Notes under the pieces: model-generated
Databases searched by the model: none
Seen by the model: the letters and a program-made list of their open reading frames with translations, nothing else
What the model was told of the DNA's origin: nothing
Made by a program: the position numbers and the translations under genes
Assembly (NCBI GenBank): GCA_964518765.1
Contig: CAZFJC010000001.1
Coordinates: 62,001-126,000, forward strand
From: CAZPNX01 sp964518765
GTDB lineage: Bacteria > Edwardsbacteria > AC1 > EtOH8
Direction: 5' to 3'
DNA: 64,000 bases
In this document: piece by piece, positions 44,201 through 52,454 of the stretch
Position numbering within the stretch: the first letter of the stretch is position 1
How the letters are laid out: every line of letters begins with the position of its first letter

Positions 44201-45641
44201 TGGTAGAATCCATGCCGATGTCCCAGTACCTCTGCATGGTGTTGGCCGGAGTGTAGACGTTGGGGTTGGTCGACTGCACCGCCCTGACGCCGACCCCGCC
44301 GGGAACCGTCACGTTCAGGAAGGCGATGCTGGCCGGAGAATAGCCGTTGGCCGTCCCCACGTCGTAGGTCAGCGTCGGGTTGCCGCCGGGGACCCAGATG
44401 CCCAGGGTCCCGTCGACGTAGCCGGCCGTCCGAACGGGCTGGTTGTAGCAGCCCAGGAAATAGCTGCCGGTAGTGACGATGCCGTCCTGTAGATAGACGT
44501 TGCCGTAGCAGGTTATGTCCCGGTTTAGGTCGACGCCAGCCGCGTTATTGAAGATGATGTTGTTGATAAGCGAGTCGTTGGCCGGCACCTCGTAGCCGGT
44601 GGTCAGGGTGGCCGCCGCCGGGTTGGGGCCGTAGACCAGGTAGACGCCGCCCTCGAAGTCAGGGGCACCGGTAAGGGCGCCGGTGTACCGGGTGATGGCC
44701 GCCCCGTCGGCGATGGTCAGCCCGGAAGAGTTATCGTAGTCGCCCCAGCCGACGATCAGGTCGTCGTTGACCCTGACCGGGAAGCCGAAGGAAACCCCGG
44801 AGGGATTGTTGGTGTACAGGCAGTCGAACTTCTGGGTGTCGGCGCTGGCGTAGGTGATGGCCCCGTTGACGATGACCGTCTCGTTGCCGGTGGTGGCGGC
44901 GTCGGCTATCAGCGTGTCGCCCAGGGCCAGGTCTCCCACGACATGAAGAAGCGATGTCTGGGCGTCCGCCACCGATATATTGAAGTTGCTGCCGGTGTTC
45001 AGGATGACGGCGCCGTAGATGTAAAAGCTCCCCCCCACCGCCGACGGGCCTGTGCTGCTGGTGCTGAACGAGAAGTAGGCGCTGCCGGAGAAGGTCAGGG
45101 TGTCGTCGCTGTTGACAGTGTAGGTCACTCCGGTGTTGTTGTTGGAATAGAGCGCGGCACCGCTGTAGTGGAGCTCGAAGTTGCGGTCGAAGGTGATCTG
45201 GATGTCGGGGACGCCGGCCCGCAGGCGCTGGACCTGGTACGTCCCGGTCCCGGTGAAGTTGATGGAGTTCCAGCACTGGAAACACACGCCGTCGGTCGGT
45301 CCGCCGATGGTCCCGTCGTTGCGGACGGAATCGCCGTAGACGTGCAGGTAGCGGTTGCTGCTGCTGTTGCAATAGTACAGGGCCCCGGCCTCAAGCACCA
45401 GGTTCTTGCAGGTGTCAGGGCTGGCGGCGAAGGTGATGGTGTCGCCGGTCTGGATGAGGACGTTGTTGCCCGGACCCGGCACCCTGGTCGGGGTCGCCCA
45501 GGTCACGCCGTCCCACATCTCCCAGGTGGTCAGGGTGCGCCAGGGCCCGTTCTGCACCGAGCGGTAGTCGCCCACCTCCTGGGCCACGGCGGCCGTTGCC
45601 AGCAAGGAAATGGCCAAGAAGCTTACAAGCCATTTATTCAT
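41235..45641 (-). CDS. Giant secreted protein with MAM-like, FN3-like, GATase-like and sorting domains
   Basis: A 1468-residue exported protein with signal peptide MNKWLVSFLAISLLATAAVAQ. An N-terminal G8-like/beta-helix region (WRTLTTWEMWDG...VLIQTGDTITF, about 28-560), a MAM/jelly-roll-like domain (GFEGGAVPPADW, about 570-740), a Ca-binding-like sandwich, an FN3-like repeat, and a class-I-amidotransferase-like domain (ILLVDDDRSNAGAGW, about 1135-1360) precede the FlgD-like C-terminal sorting module (NNYPNPVRTNTTIKFGLP...GVYLVRMV, ending MTVIR). Probably a surface adhesin or matrix protein. The coding sequence is markedly GC-rich with strong C/G third positions. No enzyme activity can be assigned. 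Confidence 0.78.
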   Translation of the reverse strand: MNKWLVSFLAISLLATAAVAQEVGDYRSVQNGPWRTLTTWEMWDGVTWATPTRVPGPGNNVLIQTGDTITFAASPDTCKNLVLEAGALYYCNSSSNRYLHVYGDSVRNDGTIGGPTDGVCFQCWNSINFTGTGTYQVQRLRAGVPDIQITFDRNFELHYSGAALYSNNNTGVTYTVNSDDTLTFSGSAYFSFSTSSTGPSAVGGSFYIYGAVILNTGSNFNISVADAQTSLLHVVGDLALGDTLIADAATTGNETVIVNGAITYASADTQKFDCLYTNNPSGVSFGFPVRVNDDLIVGWGDYDNSSGLTIADGAAITRYTGALTGAPDFEGGVYLVYGPNPAAATLTTGYEVPANDSLINNIIFNNAAGVDLNRDITCYGNVYLQDGIVTTGSYFLGCYNQPVRTAGYVDGTLGIWVPGGNPTLTYDVGTANGYSPASIAFLNVTVPGGVGVRAVQSTNPNVYTPANTMQRYWDIGMDSTMAAVFDSCRINFAYLPGDFNTGFTEADDESIMVVGKYDDPDWTFPDISARNYGGPADGGSIEIANVTDFSHFAMGKDQDAFVHVEPVYSIPFNEGFEGGAVPPADWSQEDVSGTAGNWLVADATQGHPPHAPYAGTYQAYFNSYTCATGNQTRLISPLIDLSGTDCRVNFWMYHETQYSGDSLYIEVSDDGGSSWAVLGGYVRNDGTTRWENIMLSLAAYDGDTVQLGFRGRSSYGNDVFIDEIVVEVTPPNSAPYVSVIETPDDTYDGAGPFLVRALIGDSAKVGIAADTLWYTDNATDWWAITHTAVSGDTFDFSIPGPIAPGTVIEYFLGAWDDQGAVTYDPGMYRGYQFKVLDPLPPTALNATAGDMMVQLDWAPPAQVLDYSDGAVAYYWYWNAGDIATTRFSPQHYPCKLEQAVSNWLDYGPGNDSVEIHVWPDDGTGLPDMMTDLIPPFKFLPALYPTANVLDLSSYNLILASGDFHIGYVCQTTDMPTLLSDAGGPGIRSMFYDVASTTWGNLTYAGNYYDYNHQAAVTYSAYTKGLALKSYHPRKSDKPLPQLAGLKANPVSNKQAVQYPELKGALAMAKNIQQFNVGRSLVSGGPYTTIWSTTGLNCLDTNVQNSTQYYYVVNAQYTMPYTVSANSNEATATPAALPILLVDDDRSNAGAGWPDRQAIYTAALDGAGYTGQYTVYEVDPTAGADGPAAAWFNGRTHVVWWSGGQWTDSNSLTANDEANLAAYLAAGGRLFYSAQDYLWDRYPSAGAFTPGQFPYDYLGLASADQDAITNPYNIAGVVGSLAEGLAYGVIEDPDVGTYADDLTKQSVAGTYDVLDVTAKVGEKTGVAYDNGTFRTVFFTTLFEDITDGANTKAELMYRILNWLSTGVEGEPAASAKPTVFSLANNYPNPVRTNTTIKFGLPKESQVRVEVYNIAGQRVKTLANGKLAAGYHQITWKGQSDNGQKVAAGVYLVRMVTPEFNATRKMTVIR

Positions 45642-46023
45642 CGGTAATCTCCCTGTTTGTGGTTCCGTATTATCCGTTTCGTCGATTTGCCATTAAAAAG
45701 ATCCATGCGCGGCCATCCTCCTTTCTTCTGTTTATTAATGATACGGATTCGTGGTCTTTTTTACATGTGGCTGGGGCTCCTGCCTGTAGCCTTATGACTT
45801 TCGCAGCACGCACCCGGTCCGATTTTCTGTCCGCCGCAGTTCCGGTTCAACCGGGGCGAAGGAGTAGAACGGGCAGCCTACCAGGAGAGGTGAATGACTA
45901 TGGCCTTACGGCCATAGCATCTAGTTCCCAGTTCAGACTTCGTCTGTCCAGCTTCGCTGGAAACTCATCATCTATGCCCTTACGGACATGGTATTTCGAA
46001 GGTAGAATAAAGGATTAAAAGCT
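45642..46023. other. Intergenic region rich in hairpins
   Basis: No protein gene is convincing. CTCCTG plus GTAG (45777-45782 and 45786-45789) is complementary to CTACCAGGAG (45878-45887), with a CCGG/CCGG hairpin inside. Three perfect small hairpins follow or lie close by: 45898-45917 (CTATGGCC/GGCCATAG), 45934-45946 (CAGAC/GTCTG) and 45949-45961 (CCAGC/GCTGG). Either a non-coding RNA or a decayed repeat; strand uncertain. Confidence 0.35.
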
Positions 46024-46100
46024 TGGCGCGCCCGGCCCGACTCGAACGGGCAACCTACAGCTCCGGAGGCTGGCGCTCTATCCAATTGAGCTACGGGCGC
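46024..46100 (-). tRNA. tRNA-Arg (anticodon CCG)
   Basis: A 77-nt cloverleaf on the minus strand including encoded CCA. The acceptor arm GCGCCCG pairs with CGGGCGC, the D arm contains AGCTCAATTGGATAGAGC, the anticodon loop CTCCGGA gives CCG for codon CGG, and the T arm is GCCCG-TTCGAGT-CGGGC. With the CCU tRNA at 16351 this window holds two Arg isoacceptors. Confidence 0.95.
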
Positions 46101-46248
46101 ATCTATATTGCGGAATAGTTATCATTATATCCACAAATCTGGCCTTAAGTCAATACCAGGATATATAGGATATCACTTTTGCCTTTTCCGGGGAACCCTT
46201 TGTCTATCAAGGGAATTCACCGGAGGGAAACGCAAGATAGGCGATGGT

Positions 46249-47718
46249 TCACTTGATCGGTCCATCGTTTCGCCCTTTCAAAGAGATCTCCTTCCCCAGC
46301 ACCAGCATATCCTGCCTGGGCTGCCATTCTACATTTGGGGATGCGGCCGAAAGATAATCTTCGAAAAAAAGCGGTATGAATTCTAACTTGGCGGTAAAGG
46401 CTGCCATGGCCTTTTGCAAGATCGCCAACCTCTGGACAGGATCCATAACCGACAGGGCGCCTCCTTTACTATTACTATCGTCCAGCAAAAGCGAGCTCGA
46501 GGCGTCGCCTGTGGTCAAGGCTATGGCCGATAGAAAGAATCTGCTGGGCCGGCTATCGCCATGAAAGAATTCCTCCCGTCCGTGGACGCAGAGCGAGCAG
46601 GAAAAGCCAACACATTCTAGCTGTCGCTTAATCAGACGGCCCAGGTCCCTTCTGGTCTCGATGACGTCGAGCATCAAGAACGGCTTTCCGGGGCGGTAGC
46701 CGGCCGCGGCCAGCAGCGCCCGGGCTGAGTCAGGATCGTACCTTAGGGCAGGAAGCGAAGGGTTGAATCCGAAGACCGCCTCGGTCACCATTTGATTGGC
46801 CGGGCGGCCGTAGCCGGCCGCGGTGCTGTCCACCAGCGCCTGGCGGTCCAAGGCCAGGGAGATGGCCCGGCGGACCCGGGGGTCCGAAAGGAGCTTCTCC
46901 GAGGGGTTGGCCCTTAGGTAGCGGACCGCTAAGCCTGACTGGCGCAGCAGCCTGACACCTGGGTTCTTCGAAAGTCTGTCGGCATCCCAGGTGTTGAGAC
47001 CGGCGGCGATATCTGCCTTGCCCCGGCGAAGGAGATCCTCGGTTCCCCGGTGCCCGTCTCGGAAGACAAAGACCAGGGTGGGGATATGATCTCGACGGTC
47101 CCAGTAGCCATTCCAGGTTTTAAGGTTCATCCGGTCGCCGCGCCATGAATCGATCAGGTATGGTCCGGTGCCGGCCGGCATGGTGACGATGCCGGTGTCG
47201 CTGGCGAAGCTAATGCCCGGCGTTTCGGACAATATGGAGAATCTGGCTAATTGATTTAAAAGAATCGCATCCGGCCGAAGGGTCTTCACCACCACGGTCA
47301 GGCTTTCCGGAGCGAAGACTGTATCCACGCTTCCCAGCTTGATGCCGCTTTTAACCGGCTGCTCGGCATGACGGCGAAAGGTCTGCACCACGGCCTCGGC
47401 ATTCATCATCCGGCCGTTATGGAAACGGACGCCTGGCCTGAGGTGGAAGACCCAGGTGAGGTCGTCCGGGTTCTCCCAGCTGGCGGCCAGCTGGGGGACG
47501 ATGCGCATCTTAGGATCGAAGCCCACCAGCCCCTCGAAGCAGTTTGAGAGCACCGATCTGGTGACGACCTCGCGGTGGGCGTTGGGATCGAAGGTCAGCG
47601 GCGCCCCGTCGTGCACCACGGTCACCGTCGGCGGCCGGTCCGCCCCCTTGGAGCAACCCGCAGCCGCCAAAAGAAAGGCGGTGGAAGTCAAAAGCAACCC
47701 GGAGATCAATTTTCTCAT
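46249..47718 (-). CDS. Peptide ABC transporter substrate-binding lipoprotein (family 5)
   Basis: A 489-residue DppA/OppA-type binding protein. The signal peptide ends in a lipobox (AAAGC, Cys about 22). The N-terminal TFDPNAHREVVTRSVLSNCFEGLVGFD and LTWVFHLRPGVRFHNGRMMNAEAVVQTFRR segments are family-5 signatures. The partner permeases and ATPases are not in the window. It starts six bases after the stop of the beta-CASP nuclease gene and is read in the same direction. Substrates in this family include peptides, nickel and sugars; none is specified here. Confidence 0.87.
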   Translation of the reverse strand: MRKLISGLLLTSTAFLLAAAGCSKGADRPPTVTVVHDGAPLTFDPNAHREVVTRSVLSNCFEGLVGFDPKMRIVPQLAASWENPDDLTWVFHLRPGVRFHNGRMMNAEAVVQTFRRHAEQPVKSGIKLGSVDTVFAPESLTVVVKTLRPDAILLNQLARFSILSETPGISFASDTGIVTMPAGTGPYLIDSWRGDRMNLKTWNGYWDRRDHIPTLVFVFRDGHRGTEDLLRRGKADIAAGLNTWDADRLSKNPGVRLLRQSGLAVRYLRANPSEKLLSDPRVRRAISLALDRQALVDSTAAGYGRPANQMVTEAVFGFNPSLPALRYDPDSARALLAAAGYRPGKPFLMLDVIETRRDLGRLIKRQLECVGFSCSLCVHGREEFFHGDSRPSRFFLSAIALTTGDASSSLLLDDSNSKGGALSVMDPVQRLAILQKAMAAFTAKLEFIPLFFEDYLSAASPNVEWQPRQDMLVLGKEISLKGRNDGPIK

Positions 47719-47724
47719 GGCCGG

Positions 47725-49113
47725 TCAGATCTCCGCCGTCTGCCCGGCCTCGGGCACCTCCACCGCCCTGCCGTCCTGCCTGAGCTGATCGGCCAGGGCC
47801 AGGCTTTGGGCCTCCTCGCCGTGGACCAGGAAAATGCGTTCCGGGCCGCGCTTCATGCCCCGGACGAAGTCCAGCAGCCCGTCGCGGTCGGCGTGGGCCG
47901 AGAAGCCGTTGAGGGTTTTTACCTGGAATCGCACTTCGTATTCCTCGCCCAGTATCTTCACCCGCTCCTGTTTCTCCACCAGCCTCCGCCCCAGGGTGCC
48001 CTGGGCCTGGAAGCCGACGATCAGCACCAGGTTTTTGGGGTCGCCGATGGAGTGGGCAAGGTGGTGCAGGACCCGGCCGCCCTCGCACATGCCCGAGGCC
48101 GAGATGACGATGAACGGCCCCTGGCGCTCGTTGAGCTTCTTGGAGTCCTCGGTTTTCTCAATATAGGTCAGCCGACGGAACCCGAAGACGTCGTCCTCGC
48201 GGCCGAAGAGCCGGTTGGTCTCCTCGTCGAAGCACTCGGGATGGTTGCGGAAGACCTCGGTGGCGTTGGCCGAGAGAGGGCTGTCCACGAAGATGGGCAC
48301 CGGCGGCAGGGAGCCTTTACCGAACATCTTGTGAAGCTCGTAGACGATCTCCTGGGTGCGGCCCACCGAGAAGGCGGGGATTATCACCTTGCCCCTCCGT
48401 TGGTATGATTGGCGTACCAGCTCGCCTAGCCTGCCGGCCGTCTCGCTCAGGTCGCCGTGGAGGCGGTCTCCGTAGGTGCTTTCCATCAGCAGGACTTCGG
48501 CCTCCGAGGGCTGGTAGGGGTCGCGGATGATGGGCATGCCCTTGCGGCCCAGGTCGCCGGAGAAGAGTATCCGCCGTTTAGACCCGTTCTCCGAGGCCTC
48601 GGCCTCCACCATGGCCGAGCCCAGGATGTGCCCGGCGTCGCGGAAGACCGCCCTCACCCCGGGAATGGGCTGGAACTCACGGCCGTAGCCGACACCAGCC
48701 AACAGGCTCAGGCAGGCCGCGACGTCCTCCTGATCGTAGAGCGGCTCCTTGGGCGGTAGGCCCCGCTCCCGGTGCTTCTTGTTGACGAACTTGATGTCGG
48801 ACTCCTGGATGTGGGCCGAGTCCTTGAGCATGATCTCCAGCAGGTCCCGGGTGGCCGGGGTCATATAGACCTTCCCCTTGAATCCCTGCTTGGCCAGCAC
48901 CGGCAGGCGGCCGCTGTGGTCCAGGTGGGCGTGGGTCAGCACCACCGCGTCCAGCGAGGCCGGATCCACCGGCATCTGGCGGTTTTTGGCCTCGGACTCC
49001 TCCCTTTTACCCTGGTGCAGGCCGCAGTCCACCAGCATCCTTTTGCCGCCGGACTCCAGCAGGAACATAGAGCCGGTTACGTTGCGCGCCGCGCCATGGA
49101 ATGTTAATCGCAT
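47725..49113 (-). CDS. Beta-CASP metallo-beta-lactamase ribonuclease (CPSF/YSH1-like)
   Basis: A 462-residue protein. The MBL motif THAHLDHSGRLP (about 60-71) supplies HxHxDH ligands, and the beta-CASP part carries PIFVDSPLSANATEVF, SASGMCEGGRVLHHL and GFSAHADRDGLLDFV (motifs A-C). Bacterial members are RNA-processing or decay nucleases related to CPSF-73. ATG 49113 with AAAGGCGG upstream is preferred to the TTG one codon earlier. It is followed closely by the peptide-binding lipoprotein gene. Confidence 0.92.
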   Translation of the reverse strand: MRLTFHGAARNVTGSMFLLESGGKRMLVDCGLHQGKREESEAKNRQMPVDPASLDAVVLTHAHLDHSGRLPVLAKQGFKGKVYMTPATRDLLEIMLKDSAHIQESDIKFVNKKHRERGLPPKEPLYDQEDVAACLSLLAGVGYGREFQPIPGVRAVFRDAGHILGSAMVEAEASENGSKRRILFSGDLGRKGMPIIRDPYQPSEAEVLLMESTYGDRLHGDLSETAGRLGELVRQSYQRRGKVIIPAFSVGRTQEIVYELHKMFGKGSLPPVPIFVDSPLSANATEVFRNHPECFDEETNRLFGREDDVFGFRRLTYIEKTEDSKKLNERQGPFIVISASGMCEGGRVLHHLAHSIGDPKNLVLIVGFQAQGTLGRRLVEKQERVKILGEEYEVRFQVKTLNGFSAHADRDGLLDFVRGMKRGPERIFLVHGEEAQSLALADQLRQDGRAVEVPEAGQTAEI

Positions 49114-49187
49114 CAAGACCGCCTTTCTTTAACACTGATAGACGCCGATAGGGAAAAGAATTGGTGAGAATCTGTGTCCACATGGTT

Positions 49188-49700
49188 TCACAGTATCCTC
49201 AGCTCGCCGCGCTCCAGCATCAGCAGGCGCTCCTTCCAGCCGGCCCCGGCCGCGAAGCCCCCCAACCTAAGGTCCTTCTGGATGACCCGATGGCAGGGGA
49301 TGACGATCGGCAGAGGGTTGGCCCACAGGGCCCGACCCACCGCCTTGGCGGCGTTGGGCTGGTGGATCTGCTCGGCCACCCACTTATAGGGACGTACTTG
49401 GCCGTAGGGGATCTGCATGGCCTTGTCCCAGACCAGGCGCTCGAAGATCGAAGCCCCCCTCAGGTCCAGGGGGTAGGAGAAGTCCATCTGCAGGCCGCAG
49501 AAGTACCCGGCCAGGTCCACCGCCAGGTCGTCGAAGCGCCCGTCGTCGCGAACGAAGGCCGCCCCAAACCTCTCCTCCCAGGACTGGAACTTGAGCGGGA
49601 CCTCGGACTCGCCCAGCAGGATGCAGAACAGCCCCTGGTCGGTGGCCGAGGCGAAGACTGCGTTCTGGCCGAGCTCTATGTGGGTATAGTATATCTTCAA
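49188..49700 (-). CDS. ogt: Methylated-DNA--[protein]-cysteine S-methyltransferase
   Basis: A 170-residue MGMT/Ogt-type suicide repair enzyme that removes alkyl groups from O6-guanine. The active-site IPCHRVI (PCHR) and preceding MQIPYGQVRPYKWVAEQIHQPNAAKAVGRAL form the DNA-binding and methyl-acceptor core. The start is taken at TTG 49700, since the open frame farther upstream reads through a palindromic repeat and the end of tdk. No convincing ribosome-binding site is visible. It follows tdk by about 20 bases on the same strand and belongs to a repair-rich neighbourhood. Confidence 0.9.
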   Translation of the reverse strand: MKIYYTHIELGQNAVFASATDQGLFCILLGESEVPLKFQSWEERFGAAFVRDDGRFDDLAVDLAGYFCGLQMDFSYPLDLRGASIFERLVWDKAMQIPYGQVRPYKWVAEQIHQPNAAKAVGRALWANPLPIVIPCHRVIQKDLRLGGFAAGAGWKERLLMLERGELRIL

Positions 49701-49712
49701 GCTTACTAGCCG

Positions 49713-49762
49713 ACCTAACCCCCTACCCCTTCCCTCGAGGGAAGGGTAACAAGGGGTTAGGT
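49713..49762. repeat. Long palindromic repeat spanning the tdk stop codon
   Basis: A perfect 20-base palindrome with a CTCGAG centre occupies 49727-49746, flanked by inverted ACCTAACCCC (49713-49722) and GGGGTTAGGT (49753-49762). It encodes the last dozen codons and stop of tdk. A looser relative occurs at 54259-54304. It looks like a mobile intergenic palindrome; it could also act as a terminator-like hairpin. Confidence 0.75.
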
Positions 49763-50373
49763 TCGTTGATCTCAAGTTGCCTCGACCGGCTGAACTCCCC
49801 ATGCGCCGGGGCCCCGGGCACCTGGTGGCAGGAGCGGCAGCGGGCCTGGTACTGCTCCGACGACCCGATGGAGACCACCGGGGCATCCCAGGGCGCCGGA
49901 TGGCCGTCTATCAGGCGCTGGCTGCGGGTGGCGGGCTGTCCACATATGACGCAGATGGCCGACAGCTTGTCCACCGTCTCCGCCCTGGCCAGCAGCTGGG
50001 GCATGGGCCCGAAGGGCTCGCCCCTGAAGTCCAGGTCCAGCCCCGAGGCCACCACCCGCACCCCCCCGCGCACCAGTTCCTCGACGGCCCAGACCACGTC
50101 CTGGCCGAAGAACTGGACCTCGTCTATCCCCACCACCTCTGTCCCGGGCTCGACCGCCCGAACTAGCGAGGCGGCGTCGGCCGCGGCGTAGGTGGGGAGC
50201 TTGAGTCCGCTGTGCGAGGCCAGGCTCAGCTCGTCGTAGCGGTCGTCCAGCCGGTGCTTGAAGACCTGAACCCTCTGCCGGGCGTAGCTGGCCCGCTTGA
50301 GGCGGCGGATCAGCTCCTCGGTCTTGCCGCTGAACATGCAGCCGCAGATGACCTCCAGGTGGCCGTGGGGCAT
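49723..50373 (-). CDS. tdk: Thymidine kinase
   Basis: A 216-residue type II thymidine kinase, which phosphorylates thymidine to dTMP for salvage. P-loop GCMFSGKT (11-18), the DEVQFF motif (VVGIDEVQFFGQD, about 83-95), and the lasso-domain zinc site CVIC...CRSC (about 145-185) are present. The C-terminal EINEPNPLLPFPRGKG is encoded by a palindromic repeat and is not family sequence, so the ancestral stop was probably earlier. ATG 50373 is the natural start. Confidence 0.95.
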   Translation of the reverse strand: MPHGHLEVICGCMFSGKTEELIRRLKRASYARQRVQVFKHRLDDRYDELSLASHSGLKLPTYAAADAASLVRAVEPGTEVVGIDEVQFFGQDVVWAVEELVRGGVRVVASGLDLDFRGEPFGPMPQLLARAETVDKLSAICVICGQPATRSQRLIDGHPAPWDAPVVSIGSSEQYQARCRSCHQVPGAPAHGEFSRSRQLEINEPNPLLPFPRGKG

Positions 50374-50501
50374 AAAGCAATCGCGATGTTAGATTACTAT
50401 CCAATCGTTGATAAAACGGCGAACACGGATCAAACTTTGCCGGAAGCCATATTCCCGGATTCCCTGCAACTCCATGTCATACCGCTGCCGGAGTTCAAGC
50501 G

Positions 50502-51524
50502 TCACCTATGCTTCGCAAGGTTCACGCTTATTCTTGTCATGTAATATGTAAGCCAGTCATCTTCGATCAGATGGTACAGGCGGTACCTTGCCACCCTGGC
50601 GTCCATTCCGTCCTTCCGGCGGGAATGCTTGGAGACCGGCTTGCCGGCATACCGGAAACGGCCCTCATCCGGGATATACATGGACATCAGCCAGTCATCC
50701 AGGGTTCCGACGGCCCTTGCCCCCAGGCTAACGTCCAGGTCCGAAAGCATCAGGAACTCGTGAACCGTGCTGTGGCCGTGATAAAAGAAGCGCTGGATCT
50801 CGCCGGGCTCCTTCATGTCAAGGTGGCGGGCCAGGAATCCCAGCCCCCCGGCCAGGGCGTCCCGGAAGGCCTTGTTGCCGGAACTATAGAGCGCCATGGC
50901 CGCGTGGTAAGTGGAGAAGGGGCAGCTCCTGTTCCACCCCCTTTGCCTGAAATGCTCCTCGAAGGCCCAGCCCCCGTCCTCGCGTTGCCATTCCAACAGG
51001 AGATCGAAGGCCCTGGCGGCCCTGGGATCTCCGCCCATCCCCGCCTTTCCCAGTCCAATCAGCGTTATAGCGAAACGGCAGGGGTTCTGGGACCTCTCAG
51101 GCAGGTTCTCGTCCCGGCGGCCGCAGTCCTCGCCGATGAAGCCGTTCGGGCGCTGGAAGGAAAGCATATACTCGCAGGCCTTCCTGATACGCCCGTCCTC
51201 GGCTGAGAATCCCATGTCCCCCAGGATGGGCAGTATCCAGGCGGTGGTGACGTACTTTGGGCTTACCGGAGAGTATCCGCCTTTCGGCAAATATGAAGGC
51301 GGCAGTGACCATGCCCCTCCGGCACACCAGGACCCGTCCGGCTTCTGCTTGGAGAATATCTCTACCACCTCGCGGCAGTTCTCCACCTCTTTCCAAAGAT
51401 TCCACATCTCGGCCGAACCGGGATCGCGCCCTTCGATGTCACGCATTGTCAGGAATCTTACAGGCAGGGAACCGTGGGTCAAGAGCCAATCCGTGCACTT
51501 CTTTATCTGCTTATTATCCAACAT
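50502..51524 (-). CDS. Prenyltransferase/squalene-cyclase-like alpha/alpha-toroid protein
   Basis: A 340-residue soluble protein with repeated QW-like motifs (KPDGSWCAGGAW, RPNGFIGEDCG, REDGGWAFEEHF) spaced as in the prenyltransferase/squalene-oxidase repeat superfamily, giving an alpha-alpha barrel. The DxDD acid motif of squalene cyclases is not seen, and the protein is about half the length of a cyclase. No signal peptide or membrane segment is evident. Function unknown; similar stand-alone proteins occur in many bacteria. It reads in the same direction as tdk but with a 128-base gap. Confidence 0.7.
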   Translation of the reverse strand: MLDNKQIKKCTDWLLTHGSLPVRFLTMRDIEGRDPGSAEMWNLWKEVENCREVVEIFSKQKPDGSWCAGGAWSLPPSYLPKGGYSPVSPKYVTTAWILPILGDMGFSAEDGRIRKACEYMLSFQRPNGFIGEDCGRRDENLPERSQNPCRFAITLIGLGKAGMGGDPRAARAFDLLLEWQREDGGWAFEEHFRQRGWNRSCPFSTYHAAMALYSSGNKAFRDALAGGLGFLARHLDMKEPGEIQRFFYHGHSTVHEFLMLSDLDVSLGARAVGTLDDWLMSMYIPDEGRFRYAGKPVSKHSRRKDGMDARVARYRLYHLIEDDWLTYYMTRISVNLAKHR

Positions 51525-51585
51525 TACTATAGGAAGATTTCCCCACCAATAATTCCAGGTGGCTCTGGTTCACGATATCCGCCAA

Positions 51586-52425
51586 TCAGTAAATCTCCTT
51601 CGCGTCTTTAGGCAGCCCTTTGACGTGCCGCAGGTGGGCGCTCACCCGCTCGTCCTCGCCCCTATGGTACTGGTAACCCAGCCTGTCCGCCACCTCGGAG
51701 GCCTCCCGGCGGAACAGTTCGGTCATACGGAAAAGCGCCTGCCAGACGCTCTCGTCGTCGACCCCCACGTAGGTCTTCATAAGGTCGTCCCACAGGCCGG
51801 GGTCCAGGTGTTTCTCGAGAAAACGGCCGAACTTTCCCGGGTTCTTGGCGAACACGCTGCTGGCGCCGACGTGCCAGCCCAGCATTTTAGTCAGCTGGTC
51901 GCGGACGTAGGTCTCCATGACGCGCTTGGCGTAGACCGGCTCGCCGCGCCACAGGCCCTTGGCGGCGTAGGTGCAGACCCACCAGAACTCGTTGCAGCAG
52001 TCGTCGTACTGTTTGGCGGTCGGCGGCGTCCGCCATCCGGGTGCCGGAGGCGCCGGGGCGTCCTCGAAGATGCCGTCCTTGTCCAGCAGGACCTTCCTGG
52101 GGCTCTCGGCCAGTACCTTTGCCCTGTTGGCCAAAGGCACTATCCCCAGGTCGATCCGGCTGCCGTCCTGGAACTGCATCAGGTAGCCGTAGCTGCCGTC
52201 CCTCTTCCCCGGCGGGTCGCCCATGTCCTCCGGCGTCTGCAGGATCATCAGCTCGCCGAAGCGCTTTATCCAGTCCATGTTCCTGGCGAACGGCGCCGAG
52301 TCGGCCACCAGATAGACTATGTCGAAGTCCTGGAACGGGTCTCTGGGTATGTCCGGGTCAACCCGGGAGCCGCTCAGCACCACCGCCCGGATGCGCTCGT
52401 CCTCTTTGGCCGTGGTTAGAATCAA
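51586..52425 (-). CDS. Aminoglycoside 6-adenylyltransferase-like protein (ANT(6)/AadK)
   Basis: A 279-residue (or longer) nucleotidyltransferase. The nucleotide-binding motif VVLSGSRVDP and DPFQDFDIVYLV (catalytic Asp pair) match ANT(6), which adenylylates streptomycin, and length and C-terminal FRMTELFRREASEVADRLGYQY fit. TTG 52425 is the first ordinary start, but the in-frame codons just before it encode RSEHQILDLIL, matching the family N-terminus (typically MRTEQEMLDLIL), so translation probably starts upstream, perhaps at ATA 52452 two bases after the uvrC stop. Chromosomal copies need not confer resistance; the natural substrate may differ. Confidence 0.85.
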   Translation of the reverse strand: MILTTAKEDERIRAVVLSGSRVDPDIPRDPFQDFDIVYLVADSAPFARNMDWIKRFGELMILQTPEDMGDPPGKRDGSYGYLMQFQDGSRIDLGIVPLANRAKVLAESPRKVLLDKDGIFEDAPAPPAPGWRTPPTAKQYDDCCNEFWWVCTYAAKGLWRGEPVYAKRVMETYVRDQLTKMLGWHVGASSVFAKNPGKFGRFLEKHLDPGLWDDLMKTYVGVDDESVWQALFRMTELFRREASEVADRLGYQYHRGEDERVSAHLRHVKGLPKDAKEIY

Positions 52426-52454
52426 ATCGAGGATTTGATGCTCGGAGCGTATCT

